Assembly: GCF_014191985.1 (NCBI RefSeq)
Contig: NZ_JACHXI010000015.1
Span: 1 to 64,000, forward strand
DNA length: 64,000 nucleotides
Source: Azomonas macrocytogenes
Lineage (GTDB): Bacteria > Pseudomonadota > Gammaproteobacteria > Pseudomonadales > Pseudomonadaceae
Reading direction: 5' to 3'
The position numbers were made by a program, and so were the translations under genes. The notes beneath the pieces are model-generated. The model saw only the letters and a list, made by a program, of their open reading frames with translations, ran no database searches and was not told the DNA's origin. Below, piece by piece: positions 51,712-60,907 of this stretch; position 1 is the first letter of the stretch, and each line of letters opens with the position of its first letter.

Positions 51712-52554
51712 TCACTGAAACATGCTCATGGCTGCTTCCATGGTTGCCGATAACTCTTCATCCGGTTCTCTCAAGGTTTCGCAAGCAATTCCAAGTTTGG
51801 CAAACGCTGGTATTTGCTTCCAGTCGAGCAGGGCATAAGGATGGGTACTGCCGAGATAGCTATACAGCGTAGCAATCTGAACGATATCGGCATAATCCGC
51901 CTTGGTATTGGCGGAGTTTCGTGAAAAGTCGGTATGAAGTGCCGGTATTGACGCAATTGGTTCAGAAAATTGCCACGTGTGCAGAATTTTCTCGCCGATA
52001 CGAGGATGTATTGCGTTGATGATCCGTTCCAGGCCGAAAGGGTCTGCCATCAGCTCACTGTATTCCTCCGCATAGGTCAGAATAGGGAGCACTCCTATCA
52101 GATGTACCAGCCCGGCAAGCGTGGCTTGATCCGGCATCAGGCGTGTGTAATGGCGGCATAGCACGTGGCTGATTGCAGCAATTTTCGTGCTTCTACTCCA
52201 GATTTCGCGCATTTTTTGGTCAACGGTATCCGATGTCGCCTGAAACATCTGTTCCATGGCCAGGCCGGTTGCCAGAGTACAGGTACTGTTCATTCCCAGT
52301 CGGCTGATAGCTGCCTGCAGATCGTTGATATCCTTATTGCTCCTCATCAACGGGCTGTTCACGATCTTGATGATTCGCGCAGCCAAGGCTGCGTCCTCGC
52401 CGATGACTTTGCTCAACATTGAAATACTGATATTTGGATCTTCAGCTGTTTCCCTTACCCGCAGGGCAACTTCGGGTAGGGTCGGCAAGATCAGCTCATC
52501 GTTCTCGATGGCTTGGATCAATTCTTGTTGGAGTCTTTCGACGAGGGCACTCAT
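51712..52554 (-). CDS. HDOD-domain signal transduction protein
   Basis: This 280-residue protein is almost all HDOD domain: ENDELILPTLPEVALRVRETAEDPNISISMLSKVIGEDAALAARIIKIVNSPLMRSNKDINDLQAAISRLGMNSTCTLATGLAMEQMF, then CRHYTRLMPDQATLAGLVHLIGVLPIL. The HDOD fold lacks the metal-binding catalytic HD pair, so it probably acts in signalling rather than hydrolysis. Pseudomonads have several such proteins in stress, motility and c-di-GMP control. No GGDEF or EAL domain is fused here. It lies downstream of ygfZ on the same strand, 41 bases away, and may share its transcript. Confidence 0.88.
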   Translation of the reverse strand: MSALVERLQQELIQAIENDELILPTLPEVALRVRETAEDPNISISMLSKVIGEDAALAARIIKIVNSPLMRSNKDINDLQAAISRLGMNSTCTLATGLAMEQMFQATSDTVDQKMREIWSRSTKIAAISHVLCRHYTRLMPDQATLAGLVHLIGVLPILTYAEEYSELMADPFGLERIINAIHPRIGEKILHTWQFSEPIASIPALHTDFSRNSANTKADYADIVQIATLYSYLGSTHPYALLDWKQIPAFAKLGIACETLREPDEELSATMEAAMSMFQ

Positions 52555-52595
52555 TGTCGTTTTGTCGTTCCTGGCCAGTTGAACGCTCTGCTTTA

Positions 52596-53543
52596 TTAGC
52601 GTTGGAGATCGCGTTGGCTATCCAGCTCGTAAGGAAGGTCGAGCAAAGTCAGGGCAGGTCCATCAAGCGAGGTCAGATTCAGTCTGCCATCAGCGATGGC
52701 ATCCTCTTGTACTACGGCAAGCAACTCCGTATTTCGATCTGTACTGGCTGCAAGAACCACTTCACCCACACTGCTTGAATGCACGGGGGAAAAGAGTTCG
52801 ACTCCTGGAGCAGGCAAATTGTCAGTTAATTCTTGCGTGTTCAAACGGTAGAGGCGTCGTTTGAGTTTGCCCTGATATTGCATACGGGCAACGATTTCCT
52901 GACCGGTGTAACAGCCTTTTTTGAAACTCACGCCACCAAGTGCCTGCAGATTGAGCATTTGTGGAATGAATAATTCGCGAGTTGTACCAAATACTTGACC
53001 TACTCCGGCCCTGATCTGAGCCAGAAGCCAGGCATTGAGCGATGCTTTGTCGAGCTGCCCGGCCAGTTCGCTTTCCACTTGCTCGGCCTTTTCGGCTTTT
53101 ACCCACAATTCAGCCCGGTCGCCTGGCAAGCGGATGGCAATCAGATTGTCAGTGCGGACGAATTGATCGGTATCGTTGGGGAGTGTCAGGCCCAGGGAGA
53201 GTATGGCGTCATCGCCCTTATACAAGCCAAAGCGCAGCCAATGGGTGCTTTCATCGTTCAAGGCAGACTTGGAAAACGCTGCATATTTTTTCAGATCGGT
53301 TATCTGTGGTTCCAGCAAGTCACCAGCCATGGCCAGTAGATAACCGTCGCCATCGGCAAGAATTCTGAAGCTGGATTGCATGCGTCCTTTCGGCGTGCAG
53401 CGAGCGCCAAGGCTGGAGCGTTCGCTGGTCAGATATTTCATGTTGCACGTCAGCTGCCCTTGCAGAAAGTTGCTGGCATCCAGGCCGCGGACAGCAAGGA
53501 TTCCTTCATGCGATAGAATGCAGAAAAAGGCTTTTTCGGTCAT
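52596..53543 (-). CDS. ygfZ: Folate-binding protein YgfZ (iron-sulphur cluster maintenance)
   Basis: This 315-residue protein contains the family signature GGVSFKKGCYTGQEIVARMQYQGKLKRRLYRL, with K-G-C-Y-x-G-Q-E and the redox cysteine. It binds tetrahydrofolate and supports iron-sulphur enzymes such as MiaB and succinate dehydrogenase. It lies opposite sdhE, which is its usual neighbour in gammaproteobacteria, with about 120 bases of divergent promoter region. The length and motif are normal. The start at 53543 (MTEKAFFCILSHEGIL) fits family starts. Confidence 0.93.
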   Translation of the reverse strand: MTEKAFFCILSHEGILAVRGLDASNFLQGQLTCNMKYLTSERSSLGARCTPKGRMQSSFRILADGDGYLLAMAGDLLEPQITDLKKYAAFSKSALNDESTHWLRFGLYKGDDAILSLGLTLPNDTDQFVRTDNLIAIRLPGDRAELWVKAEKAEQVESELAGQLDKASLNAWLLAQIRAGVGQVFGTTRELFIPQMLNLQALGGVSFKKGCYTGQEIVARMQYQGKLKRRLYRLNTQELTDNLPAPGVELFSPVHSSSVGEVVLAASTDRNTELLAVVQEDAIADGRLNLTSLDGPALTLLDLPYELDSQRDLQR

Positions 53544-53666
53544 GGTCGACTGCCTTGTGGATTTTTGAAAAAATCATCATAGCAGGCTGCCGAATAAACG
53601 AGTCGATCGATACCGGTTCGTCGAGGCATCGCTATACTATGCGCCTTGTGAATAGGGAGTTGCCGC

Positions 53667-53921
53667 ATGACTGATCAAACCGAACTCAATCGTCTGTTCT
53701 GGCATAGCCGTCGCGGCATGCTTGAACTGGATGTCCTGCTGGTACCTTTCGTTCAGGAAGTCTATGCGACTCTTGATCCTGAAGATCAACGTCGCTATTG
53801 CAAGCTCCTTGAATGCGAAGATCAAGATCTGTTCGGTTGGTTCATGGAGCGTGAAATCCCAGAAGATGCAGATATTTACCGTATGGTTCGCATGATCCTG
53901 GATCGTGTCCAGCCGAAGTGA
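53667..53921 (+). CDS. sdhE: FAD assembly factor SdhE
   Basis: This 84-residue protein carries the invariant R-R-G-M-L-E-L-D motif ([25 protein letters not shown]). It also has the C-terminal acidic helix region ([33 protein letters not shown]). SdhE attaches FAD covalently to SdhA of succinate dehydrogenase and related flavoproteins. It is divergent from ygfZ, and ygfX overlaps its 3' end by 17 bases. The full small family fold is present. Confidence 0.97.
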   Translation: MTDQTELNRLFWHSRRGMLELDVLLVPFVQEVYATLDPEDQRRYCKLLECEDQDLFGWFMEREIPEDADIYRMVRMILDRVQPK

Positions 53922-54357
53922 GCCTCTCGAATGCCGCTGGCAGGTATCGCACCTGCTACTGGTCTTCTATCTCGTTGCTCAATTTCTGGCATTGCTGGCA
54001 ATCACTGTTTCGGCTGCTCCGGGATACTTGAAGGCTGGGGTGTTGCTTTTCTGTGTTCTTCACGCTGTCTGGGTTTTGCCCGGAAATATCTTGCTGACCA
54101 CTAAGCAGGCCGTTCGGGGGCTGCGTCACGATGACTGTGGTTGGTGGCTTTGGAGCGAGGCACATGGCTGGCAAGCGATACAGCTACGCCCGGATAGCAT
54201 GGCCTGGCCAGCACTGATCATCCTGCGCTACCGTCTACCCGGACAATGGCGGTCTCGCGGAGTCTGTATTCCACGAGATGCCTTGCCAAGACATATGCAT
54301 CGCCGTTTGAGAGTGCGCCTGAAGTTCAGTCGTCGGCGCTGGGTGGCACCAGAATAG
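53905..54357 (+). CDS. ygfX: YgfX (CptA-like) membrane protein
   Basis: This 150-residue protein is read from a GTG at 53905, inside the sdhE 3' end (17-base overlap). It has two N-terminal hydrophobic helices ([20 protein letters not shown] and [16 protein letters not shown]), followed by basic, tryptophan-rich sequence ([51 protein letters not shown]). This is the YgfX family, encoded with SdhE. In E. coli it was described as the toxin CptA inhibiting cell division proteins. Its 3' end overlaps nadB by 32 bases in convergent orientation. Confidence 0.8.
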   Translation: MSSRSEPLECRWQVSHLLLVFYLVAQFLALLAITVSAAPGYLKAGVLLFCVLHAVWVLPGNILLTTKQAVRGLRHDDCGWWLWSEAHGWQAIQLRPDSMAWPALIILRYRLPGQWRSRGVCIPRDALPRHMHRRLRVRLKFSRRRWVAPE

Positions 54358-55939
54358 TGTCAAATGCCACTGGTAACTGGCGAGGATGATCGAGTGTGTA
54401 GTGCAGGGCGCGGCTTTCCTTGCGTTGCATGGCTGATTGGATCATCAGTTCAGCTACCTGAGCCAGGTTGCGTAGTTCTATAAGGTCTCTACTAACTTTA
54501 TAGTTGCTATAGAACTCGTCAATTTCGGCGAATAGCAAGCGTACTCGGTGTTTTGCCCGCATAAGACGTTTGGTTGTGCGTACGATACCCACGTAGTCCC
54601 ACATGAAGCGCCTCAACTCGTCCCAGTTATGAGCAATGATCACATCTTCATCGGAATTGGTAACCTGACTGGCATCCCAGCTCGGTAGATCGTCCGGCAT
54701 TGCAACCAACGGTAGTTGCTCGACGATGTCTCGCGCAGCCGAGCGCCCGTAGACGAAGCATTCGAGAAGCGAATTGCTGGCCATGCGATTCGCACCATGC
54801 AACCCTGTGAAGCTGGTTTCGCCGATTGCATAAAGCCCAGGTAAATCTGTGCGTCCGGCTTTATCGACGACTATGCCGCCGCAGGTGTAATGCGCTGCAG
54901 GAACCACAGGAATCGGTTCTTTGGTGATGTCGATGCCATACTCAAGGCAGCGCTCGTAGACGGTGGGGAAGTGCGAACGAATAAAGTCGGCTGGTTTGTG
55001 GCTGATGTCCAAATAGACACAGTCGATACCCAGTCGCTTCATTTCATAGTCTATGGCCCGGGCAACAATATCCCGTGGTGCTAATTCTTCACGCTCGTCG
55101 AAGCGAGGCATGAAGCGTTCACCGTTGGGCAGGGTCAGGATAGCGCCTTCTCCGCGCAAGGCTTCGGTGAGCAAAAAACTCTTGGCTTGCGGGTGATAGA
55201 GGCAGGTGGGGTGGAATTGATTGAATTCGAGGTTGCCGACTCGGCAGCCTGCTCGCCAGGCCATGGCTATACCGTCGCCGCAGGTACCATCCGGATTGCT
55301 GGTGTATAGATAGACCTTGGCTGCTCCACCGGTAGCCAGCACGATAAAGCGGGCTCTAAAGGTATCCACTTCGCCTGTGCAACGATCCAGAACATAGGCA
55401 CCAAGACAGCGATCGCCGGACCTGCCGAGTTTTTGTTCAGTAATAAGATCGATTGCAACACGCTGTGCCAATAGCTCGATGTTGTTCCTCTTTTGAGCGC
55501 AGGCGAGCAAGGTATTGAAGATGGCAGCGCCGGTCGAATCGGCTGCATGAATGATGCGTCGGCGGCTATGCCCACCTTCTCGAGTCAGATGGAATTCGAA
55601 GCCGCTACCTTCAGAAGCACTATCATCCCGGGTAAAGGGGACTCCTTCGTCGATCAGCCACTGAATGGCTTCGCGGCTACGTTCGACCGTAAAGCGGACA
55701 GCATCTTCACGGCATAATCCACCACCTGCAACCAGCGTATCCGCGACATGTGATTCCACTGTATCTGTATTGTCCAGAACCGCCGCCACGCCTCCCTGAG
55801 CCCAGAAAGTCGAACAGTTGGATAGCTTGTCCTTGCTGATGACTGCGATACGTAGGCTGTCAGGAAGATTGAGGGCAAGGGTCAAGCCAGCGGCTCCGCT
55901 GCCTATGATCAGGACGTCATGCGAGTAGTATTGGCTCAT
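54326..55939 (-). CDS. nadB: L-aspartate oxidase
   Basis: This 537-residue FAD enzyme oxidises L-aspartate to iminoaspartate for NAD synthesis. It shows [17 protein letters not shown] (FAD Rossmann motif), THE segment [37 protein letters not shown] (active-site His/Arg), [32 protein letters not shown], and [41 protein letters not shown]. Length is normal. It lies convergent with ygfX and divergent from the algU operon, the usual order in pseudomonads. The start at 55939 is MSQYYSHDV. Confidence 0.95.
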   Translation of the reverse strand: MSQYYSHDVLIIGSGAAGLTLALNLPDSLRIAVISKDKLSNCSTFWAQGGVAAVLDNTDTVESHVADTLVAGGGLCREDAVRFTVERSREAIQWLIDEGVPFTRDDSASEGSGFEFHLTREGGHSRRRIIHAADSTGAAIFNTLLACAQKRNNIELLAQRVAIDLITEQKLGRSGDRCLGAYVLDRCTGEVDTFRARFIVLATGGAAKVYLYTSNPDGTCGDGIAMAWRAGCRVGNLEFNQFHPTCLYHPQAKSFLLTEALRGEGAILTLPNGERFMPRFDEREELAPRDIVARAIDYEMKRLGIDCVYLDISHKPADFIRSHFPTVYERCLEYGIDITKEPIPVVPAAHYTCGGIVVDKAGRTDLPGLYAIGETSFTGLHGANRMASNSLLECFVYGRSAARDIVEQLPLVAMPDDLPSWDASQVTNSDEDVIIAHNWDELRRFMWDYVGIVRTTKRLMRAKHRVRLLFAEIDEFYSNYKVSRDLIELRNLAQVAELMIQSAMQRKESRALHYTLDHPRQLPVAFDTILVPPSADD

Positions 55940-56663
55940 ATCGAATCCGCTGTAGATCTGAAAAGTTCTTTTTATTGGTGGCTTTTGCCATGTTTTACAT
56001 CGATTAAGATAGGTGCTGCCTCTTTATGTTACAGCTGGCTTTGTCATTCGAGCCGCTCGGCTAAATGCTGCCGCATTGTGTTGTTCCTCGTATCATCACG
56101 CAAGACTGTGGCTTGCTTGGCCAAACATTTGCCTCGTTTTACACAATAAACTTGGCTGAGAATGATTGAAATTTATATTGCACTAGTTAATGCGTTTGCT
56201 TATCACAAGCAATATGTGAGTTTTCAAATCAGGTAGATAATAAAAATACACTTGTGAAAGTACTTGCATCACCGTGTAATTTGCTTGCTGGCAATTTACT
56301 GAGGTGTAGCTTGGCAGGATCCACCAAGGCGAAAGCACTAGAGATGGCCGCTGATTTACTAGAGCCGATATCCATTGGCGTTGGTGGAGAGTAGCTGACT
56401 CCCGGGTAGGGAACTATCCAGTGCCTCTGGCATCAACACAAGGCTGTAGTGCTAAAAGCTTCACTCTTCCGTATAGGCGTATTTTTGTAATGTAGCCATA
56501 CAAGTGATAGCGTTTGGGTTCGTGAGGATAGGTCAAGTTTTGTGACCGGTTTCCCAAAAGCTTGTAATGGGGGAGAACTTTTGAGCGCGGCTTGTGTCTT
56601 TTTAAATGCAAGTTGGCTCGCTGGAAAAGGCAGTATCCCCTTGGGGTTTAACGAGGAGTGTTC
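55940..56663. other. Long intergenic region before algU
   Basis: No gene was found. It holds the nadB promoter (minus) and the algU promoters, of which a sigma-E/AlgU-type one is listed separately. Several AT-rich stretches could carry other promoters, which I cannot place. Confidence 0.45.
56575..56600 (+). promoter_or_regulatory. Putative AlgU (sigma-E) autoregulated promoter
   Basis: GAACTT at 56575-56580 and TCTT at 56597-56600 are separated by 16 bases, matching the AlgU -35 GAACTT and -10 TCtga-type pattern in part. It lies about 65 bases before the algU start codon, where autoregulated promoters of this operon are expected. Confidence 0.55.
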
Positions 56664-57245
56664 ATGCTAACCCAGGAGCAAGACCAGCAGTTGGTCGAAC
56701 GAGTACAGCGTGGCGATAAGCGGGCTTTCGATCTGCTGGTCATGAAATACCAGCACAAGATCCTTGGATTGATTGTGCGCTTTGTCCATGATTCTCATGA
56801 GGCCCAGGATGTTGCTCAGGAAGCCTTCATAAAAGCCTATCGAGCACTTAGTAATTTTCGTGGTGATAGCGCTTTTTACACTTGGTTGTATCGCATTGCG
56901 ATCAACACAGCGAAAAACCATCTGGTAGCGCGTGGAAGACGGCCACCAGATAACGATGTAAGTTCTGAAGATGCCGAATTCTACGAAGGCGATCACGCGC
57001 TCAAGGATATCGAATCTCCAGAGAGGTCGTTGCTTAGGGATGAGATCGAAGGAACTGTTCATAGAACCATTCAGCAGTTGCCTGAAGATTTGCGTACGGC
57101 CCTGACTTTGCGTGAGTTCGACGGTCTGAGTTACGAGGACATTGCCAATGTCATGCAATGCCCGGTTGGTACGGTGCGATCCCGAATCTTTCGGGCGCGT
57201 GAAGCAATTGATAAAGCGCTGCAACCCTTGTTGCATGAGTCCTGA
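56664..57245 (+). CDS. algU: RNA polymerase sigma factor AlgU (RpoE type)
   Basis: This 193-residue ECF sigma factor starts at the ATG at 56664 (MLTQEQDQQLVERVQRGDKRAFDLLVMKYQHKI), with GAGGAG upstream. The sigma-2 region is HDSHEAQDVAQEAFIKAYRALSNFRGDSAFYTWLYRIAINTAKN. The sigma-4 region is LPEDLRTALTLREFDGLSYEDIANVMQCPVGTVRSRIFRAREAI. It directs the envelope stress and exopolysaccharide regulon and is held by MucA. It heads algU-mucA-mucB, with short gaps. Near-complete agreement with the family. Confidence 0.97.
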   Translation: MLTQEQDQQLVERVQRGDKRAFDLLVMKYQHKILGLIVRFVHDSHEAQDVAQEAFIKAYRALSNFRGDSAFYTWLYRIAINTAKNHLVARGRRPPDNDVSSEDAEFYEGDHALKDIESPERSLLRDEIEGTVHRTIQQLPEDLRTALTLREFDGLSYEDIANVMQCPVGTVRSRIFRAREAIDKALQPLLHES

Positions 57246-57283
57246 GACAGCGGCCTATCCGTTATAGAGAGAGAGGAATTAGC

Positions 57284-57847
57284 ATGAGTTGTGAAACCCT
57301 GCATGAATCGCTGTCCGCAGTGATGGATAACGAAGCGGACGAACTGGAGTTGCGTCGCGTACTTGCCACAACCAGTGAATCTGAAACACGATCGACTTGG
57401 CTACGCTATCAAATTGCGCGCGCAGCTATGCACAAGGAGTTGGAACCAGTTGATTTTCATCTGGACATTTCTTCTGCTGTTGCTGCTGCTATCGCAGCAG
57501 AAGATGCCCTGCAAGCCCCTATGGTAGCCCCTGCGAAGAAAGGTTTCTCGTTGCGAGGCTTTGGGCGGGTCGCTATAGCTGCCTCGGTTACGCTAGCGGT
57601 ATTGGCCGGTGTTCGTTTGTATAATCAAAACGATACTGCTGACATGATGGCTGCACAACAGACCATGCAACCTTCTTTGAATGTCTCGCAGCAACAGGTT
57701 CAGGCTCCGGCTGTAACGGTTGGCTATAGTGAACCATATGATAAGGCTCAGGTAGCAGGTGAAGCAGGCAAAGATGAGTGGCATGAGCAAAGATTGCCGT
57801 CCTATATTCGTCAGCATGCGCAACAGGCTACCGGTATGGAAAAATGA
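57284..57847 (+). CDS. mucA: Anti-sigma factor MucA
   Basis: This 187-residue protein begins SCETLHESLSAVMDNEADELELRRVLATTSESETRSTWLRYQIARAAMHKEL, the AlgU-binding cytoplasmic domain. A single transmembrane helix follows (about 93-110, VAIAASVTLAVLAGVRLY), then a periplasmic tail of about 75 residues rich in Gln and Ala. MucA keeps AlgU inactive until AlgW/MucP proteolysis under envelope stress. It lies 38 bases after algU. The periplasmic end (RQHAQQATGMEK) lacks a clear aromatic C-terminus of the AlgW type. Confidence 0.93.
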   Translation: MSCETLHESLSAVMDNEADELELRRVLATTSESETRSTWLRYQIARAAMHKELEPVDFHLDISSAVAAAIAAEDALQAPMVAPAKKGFSLRGFGRVAIAASVTLAVLAGVRLYNQNDTADMMAAQQTMQPSLNVSQQQVQAPAVTVGYSEPYDKAQVAGEAGKDEWHEQRLPSYIRQHAQQATGMEK

Positions 57848-57862
57848 TCAATAAGGGAAAGC

Positions 57863-58825
57863 ATGCGTGTCATTTTGCTGTACGTAGTATTTTTCGGAGG
57901 CTGGCTGTCAGCGTCAGCCTTTGCTTCTTCTGATGCAAATGCTTGGTTGAATCGACTCGTTGTAGCAGCACAACAAAAAAGCTTTCAGGGTAATTTCGTT
58001 TTCGAACGAGCCGGAGTTTTTTCCAGTTATACGGTATGGCATGAAGCCAGCGGTAATTCCGTTCGGGAACGTTATCTTCGCTTGGATGGCCCTGCCGCAG
58101 AAATTTTGAAAATCGCTGATCGCCTGCAATGTGCAACGGATGACTTCATGCTTCAGGTTGCAGGTAACAAAAGCTGGAAAAATCCGGATCTTGATATTCA
58201 AGCCATTGAAAAGCTGTATGAATTACACTTGATTGGTGATTCTCGAATTGCCGGGTATCCGGCTACGGCTTTTGCCATGATGCCTCGTGATCAACACCGA
58301 TACGGTTTCGAATTCCACGTCGATAAGAATACTGCCTTACCACTCAAGGTCTTGATGCTCAGTGAAAAAGGGCAGTTACTTGAGCGTTTCCAATTTATCT
58401 CTCTTAATGTGGGGCCTGTCACTTCCACTGATTTGAAGCCTACAGTGGATTGCCCAGTGACAACTCAGTCGTCATCCAGTACAGCTGATGTTTCCTCCCA
58501 TAAATCAGAAGAAACCACTTGGCATTCCGATTGGTTGCCTACAGGTTTTCGCCTGATTGATTCTGGTGTTCGTAAAAGTCCTGTTTCGACTGAGTCAGTG
58601 ACTTGGCTGGTATACAGCGATGGAATTGCTAATTTTTCTGTTTTTCTTGAGCCGTTGGATAACCCAACAGCTAAAGATGAGCGAAATCAGATGGGACCTA
58701 CCGCTGCTATTTCCAAGCGCATAACGGTGGCTGGTGGTCGCGATGTGATGATTACTGTGGTTGGCGAGATCCCTATCGGAACGGCTGAGCGAATTGGGCT
58801 TTCGATGCGAAACAGCGCTAACTAA
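57863..58825 (+). CDS. mucB: Periplasmic regulator MucB (RseB-like)
   Basis: This 320-residue protein has a signal peptide (MRVILLYVVFFGGWLSASAFA) and the MucB/RseB start (ANAWLNRLVVAAQQKSFQGNFVFERAGVFSSYTVWHEASGNSVRERYLRLDGPAAEILK). The C-terminal SMF-like part (SDWLPTGFRLIDSG...VTWLVYSDGIANFSVFLEPLD) matches the family. It binds the periplasmic part of MucA and shields it from AlgW. It lies 15 bases after mucA. mucC and mucD, which usually follow, are not here; the next gene is an unrelated moxR. Confidence 0.93.
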   Translation: MRVILLYVVFFGGWLSASAFASSDANAWLNRLVVAAQQKSFQGNFVFERAGVFSSYTVWHEASGNSVRERYLRLDGPAAEILKIADRLQCATDDFMLQVAGNKSWKNPDLDIQAIEKLYELHLIGDSRIAGYPATAFAMMPRDQHRYGFEFHVDKNTALPLKVLMLSEKGQLLERFQFISLNVGPVTSTDLKPTVDCPVTTQSSSSTADVSSHKSEETTWHSDWLPTGFRLIDSGVRKSPVSTESVTWLVYSDGIANFSVFLEPLDNPTAKDERNQMGPTAAISKRITVAGGRDVMITVVGEIPIGTAERIGLSMRNSAN

Positions 58826-58997
58826 ATAGCTGAATAAAGGATGTCTTGACGCGACGAAGTTCATCAACTGTAGGAATCGTTTGCCAATCGATATAGAAGG
58901 TAAAAACGTGTACTGCTTGTCAGTATAGATTGCGTGTGCTTGGCGAGTCAGCCACACAGCTTTAGCATCGTAGGCCGATTGAGTGAGGAGCCGAACG

Positions 58998-59915
58998 ATG
59001 CGCGCAAAACTTGAGGCTTGTCTGTCCACTGCTAATCAGGTGTTTCTAGGTAAGGAAAAGCAAGTGCGATTGGCTGTCGCTTGTCTTCTGGCTCGTGGAC
59101 ATTTGCTACTGGAAGATTTGCCCGGAATGGGCAAAACGACGCTGAGCCATACCTTGGCCAAGGTCATGGGGCTTGATTTTCAGCGTATCCAATTCACCTC
59201 CGACCTGTTGCCCGGCGATATTCTTGGTACTTCGATATTTGACAAGGATGTTGGCCGGTTCGTTTTCCATTCTGGGCCGATTTTCGCCGAACTGATCCTG
59301 GCCGATGAAATCAATCGGGCAACACCCAAGACCCAGAGCGCCTTGCTTGAAGCGATGGAAGAAGGGCAGGTGACTATTGAAGGTGCGACCCGGGCATTAC
59401 CTGAGCCGTTTTTCGTGATTGCTACACAAAACCCGGCTAGTCAGAGTGGTACGTTTGTTCTCCCGGAATCCCAGTTGGATCGTTTTCTGATGCGGCTTTC
59501 GCTTGGATATCCGGCACGTGCTGCCGAGAAAGCCCTGTTGCTGGGAGAGTCGCGCCGCGATTTGCTGCCTTGTCTGGAGCCGGTTTTTGATCACGCTGGA
59601 CTCGCAGCGATCCAGGAGGAGGTAGCGGCGGTCAACGTTAGCGACGCCTTGGCTGATTATCTATTGCGACTGGTTGAAGCCACACGTACCCACCCACAGT
59701 TCGCTTGGGGTATTTCGCCGCGAGGCAGTCTTGCCTTGATAGCCGCAACTCGTTCCTGGGCTTATATGGCCGGGCGGGATTATGCCATTCCTGAAGATGT
59801 ACAAGTTGTTCTGCCGGCAGTGGCAGGACATCGTTTGCGTGAGCGCGCGGATTATTCCGGTAGCGGTGATAGCTCCCTGGTGCAGTGGTTGCTGCGCGAA
59901 GTTCCAGTACTTTGA
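58998..59915 (+). CDS. MoxR-family AAA+ ATPase
   Basis: This 305-residue ATPase starts at the ATG at 58998, eight bases after GAGGAG. It has LLLEDLPGMGKTTLSHTLAKVMG (Walker A), ELILADEINRATPKTQSALLEAMEEGQVTIEG (Walker B and MoxR signature), and ATQNPASQSGTFVLPESQLDRFLMRLSLGYP. MoxR proteins help assemble or mature large complexes, often with DUF58/VWA and transglutaminase partners, as here. Its stop lies two bases before the DUF58 start. The three genes form an operon. Confidence 0.93.
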   Translation: MRAKLEACLSTANQVFLGKEKQVRLAVACLLARGHLLLEDLPGMGKTTLSHTLAKVMGLDFQRIQFTSDLLPGDILGTSIFDKDVGRFVFHSGPIFAELILADEINRATPKTQSALLEAMEEGQVTIEGATRALPEPFFVIATQNPASQSGTFVLPESQLDRFLMRLSLGYPARAAEKALLLGESRRDLLPCLEPVFDHAGLAAIQEEVAAVNVSDALADYLLRLVEATRTHPQFAWGISPRGSLALIAATRSWAYMAGRDYAIPEDVQVVLPAVAGHRLRERADYSGSGDSSLVQWLLREVPVL

Positions 59916-59917
59916 GC

Positions 59918-60907
59918 ATGATCGGTTTTCTGCAAGGGTTGGGAGAGCGTCACAGGTATCTTGGCTACTGGCTTGCTCGACGTACACCGCGTGCATCCAG
60001 AATCCGCTTGGATCGGCGTCTCATCTTCATTATGCCAACCAGGGTGGGACTGTTTTTTTTCATGGCTCAACTGCTGATGTTGCTGGCAGCCATTAACTAT
60101 CAGAATAGCCTGGCCTATGCGGTAACCTTTTTGCTGTTATCTCTATCAATCGTCACGATTTTGCATACTTGGCGCAATCTGGTCGGATTGGAGCTGCAAG
60201 CGGCCAACGTAGCGCCGGTTTTCGTGGGTGGGCAAGCAATGCTTGGCTTGCGACTGGAAAGCACAAAATATGCGCATCGGGCGATTGCACTGGGTTGGTC
60301 GGGCAGCGAGATGCAACTGCAAGAGGTGGCGGCTTGCTCGATAAGCAATGCCGAGTTACAGCTACCGGCACTTGCTCGGGGTTGGCTGCAACCAGGCCGG
60401 TTGCGTGTGGAAAGTCGCTTCCCGCTGGGGATCTTTATGGCTTGGAGCTGGGTTGACCTCGAGATATCGGCACTGGTTTATCCGCGTCCGTTATCAGGTG
60501 AGCTACCTTGTTTATCCGGAAAGGATCATGAAGATGAAACTGATGGGTCCCGTGCCGAGCAAGCGGGTGTCGATGATTATCGTGGTCTGCGGCCCTGGCA
60601 GCCAGGCGATGCAATCCGGCGCCTGGACTGGAAAGCTTACTCTCGTGGGAGAGGATTGCTGGTCAAAGACTTTGTTGCCTTGACTGGTACCGAATTGGTA
60701 TTGGATTTCGGCAAACTAAGCGGCGATATAGAAGCGCGCCTGTCCCTGCTTTGCCACTGGGTTCTGGAGCTGGATTCCGTTGGCCAAATCTTCACGCTAG
60801 TTCTTCCAGGCCAAACCATAGGCCCGAATGCCGGTCAGTTGCATCGTGAAGTTTGTTTGCGTGCCTTGGCGTTATTTGGTTCGGGCAAGAAGGAGGGGCA
60901 GGCTTGA
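59918..60907 (+). CDS. DUF58 (VWA-like) membrane protein
   Basis: This 329-residue protein starts at the ATG at 59918, two bases after the moxR stop. Two hydrophobic helices (VGLFFFMAQLLMLLAAINYQNSLAYAVTFLLLSLSIVTIL, about 43-82) precede the DUF58 signature DDYRGLRPWQPGDAIRRLDWKAYSRGRGLLVKDFVALTGTELVLDF, a degenerate VWA-type domain. It is the usual partner of MoxR ATPases and of the transglutaminase-like protein downstream. It overlaps the next start (TTGA). Function is unproven. Confidence 0.9.
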   Translation: MIGFLQGLGERHRYLGYWLARRTPRASRIRLDRRLIFIMPTRVGLFFFMAQLLMLLAAINYQNSLAYAVTFLLLSLSIVTILHTWRNLVGLELQAANVAPVFVGGQAMLGLRLESTKYAHRAIALGWSGSEMQLQEVAACSISNAELQLPALARGWLQPGRLRVESRFPLGIFMAWSWVDLEISALVYPRPLSGELPCLSGKDHEDETDGSRAEQAGVDDYRGLRPWQPGDAIRRLDWKAYSRGRGLLVKDFVALTGTELVLDFGKLSGDIEARLSLLCHWVLELDSVGQIFTLVLPGQTIGPNAGQLHREVCLRALALFGSGKKEGQA

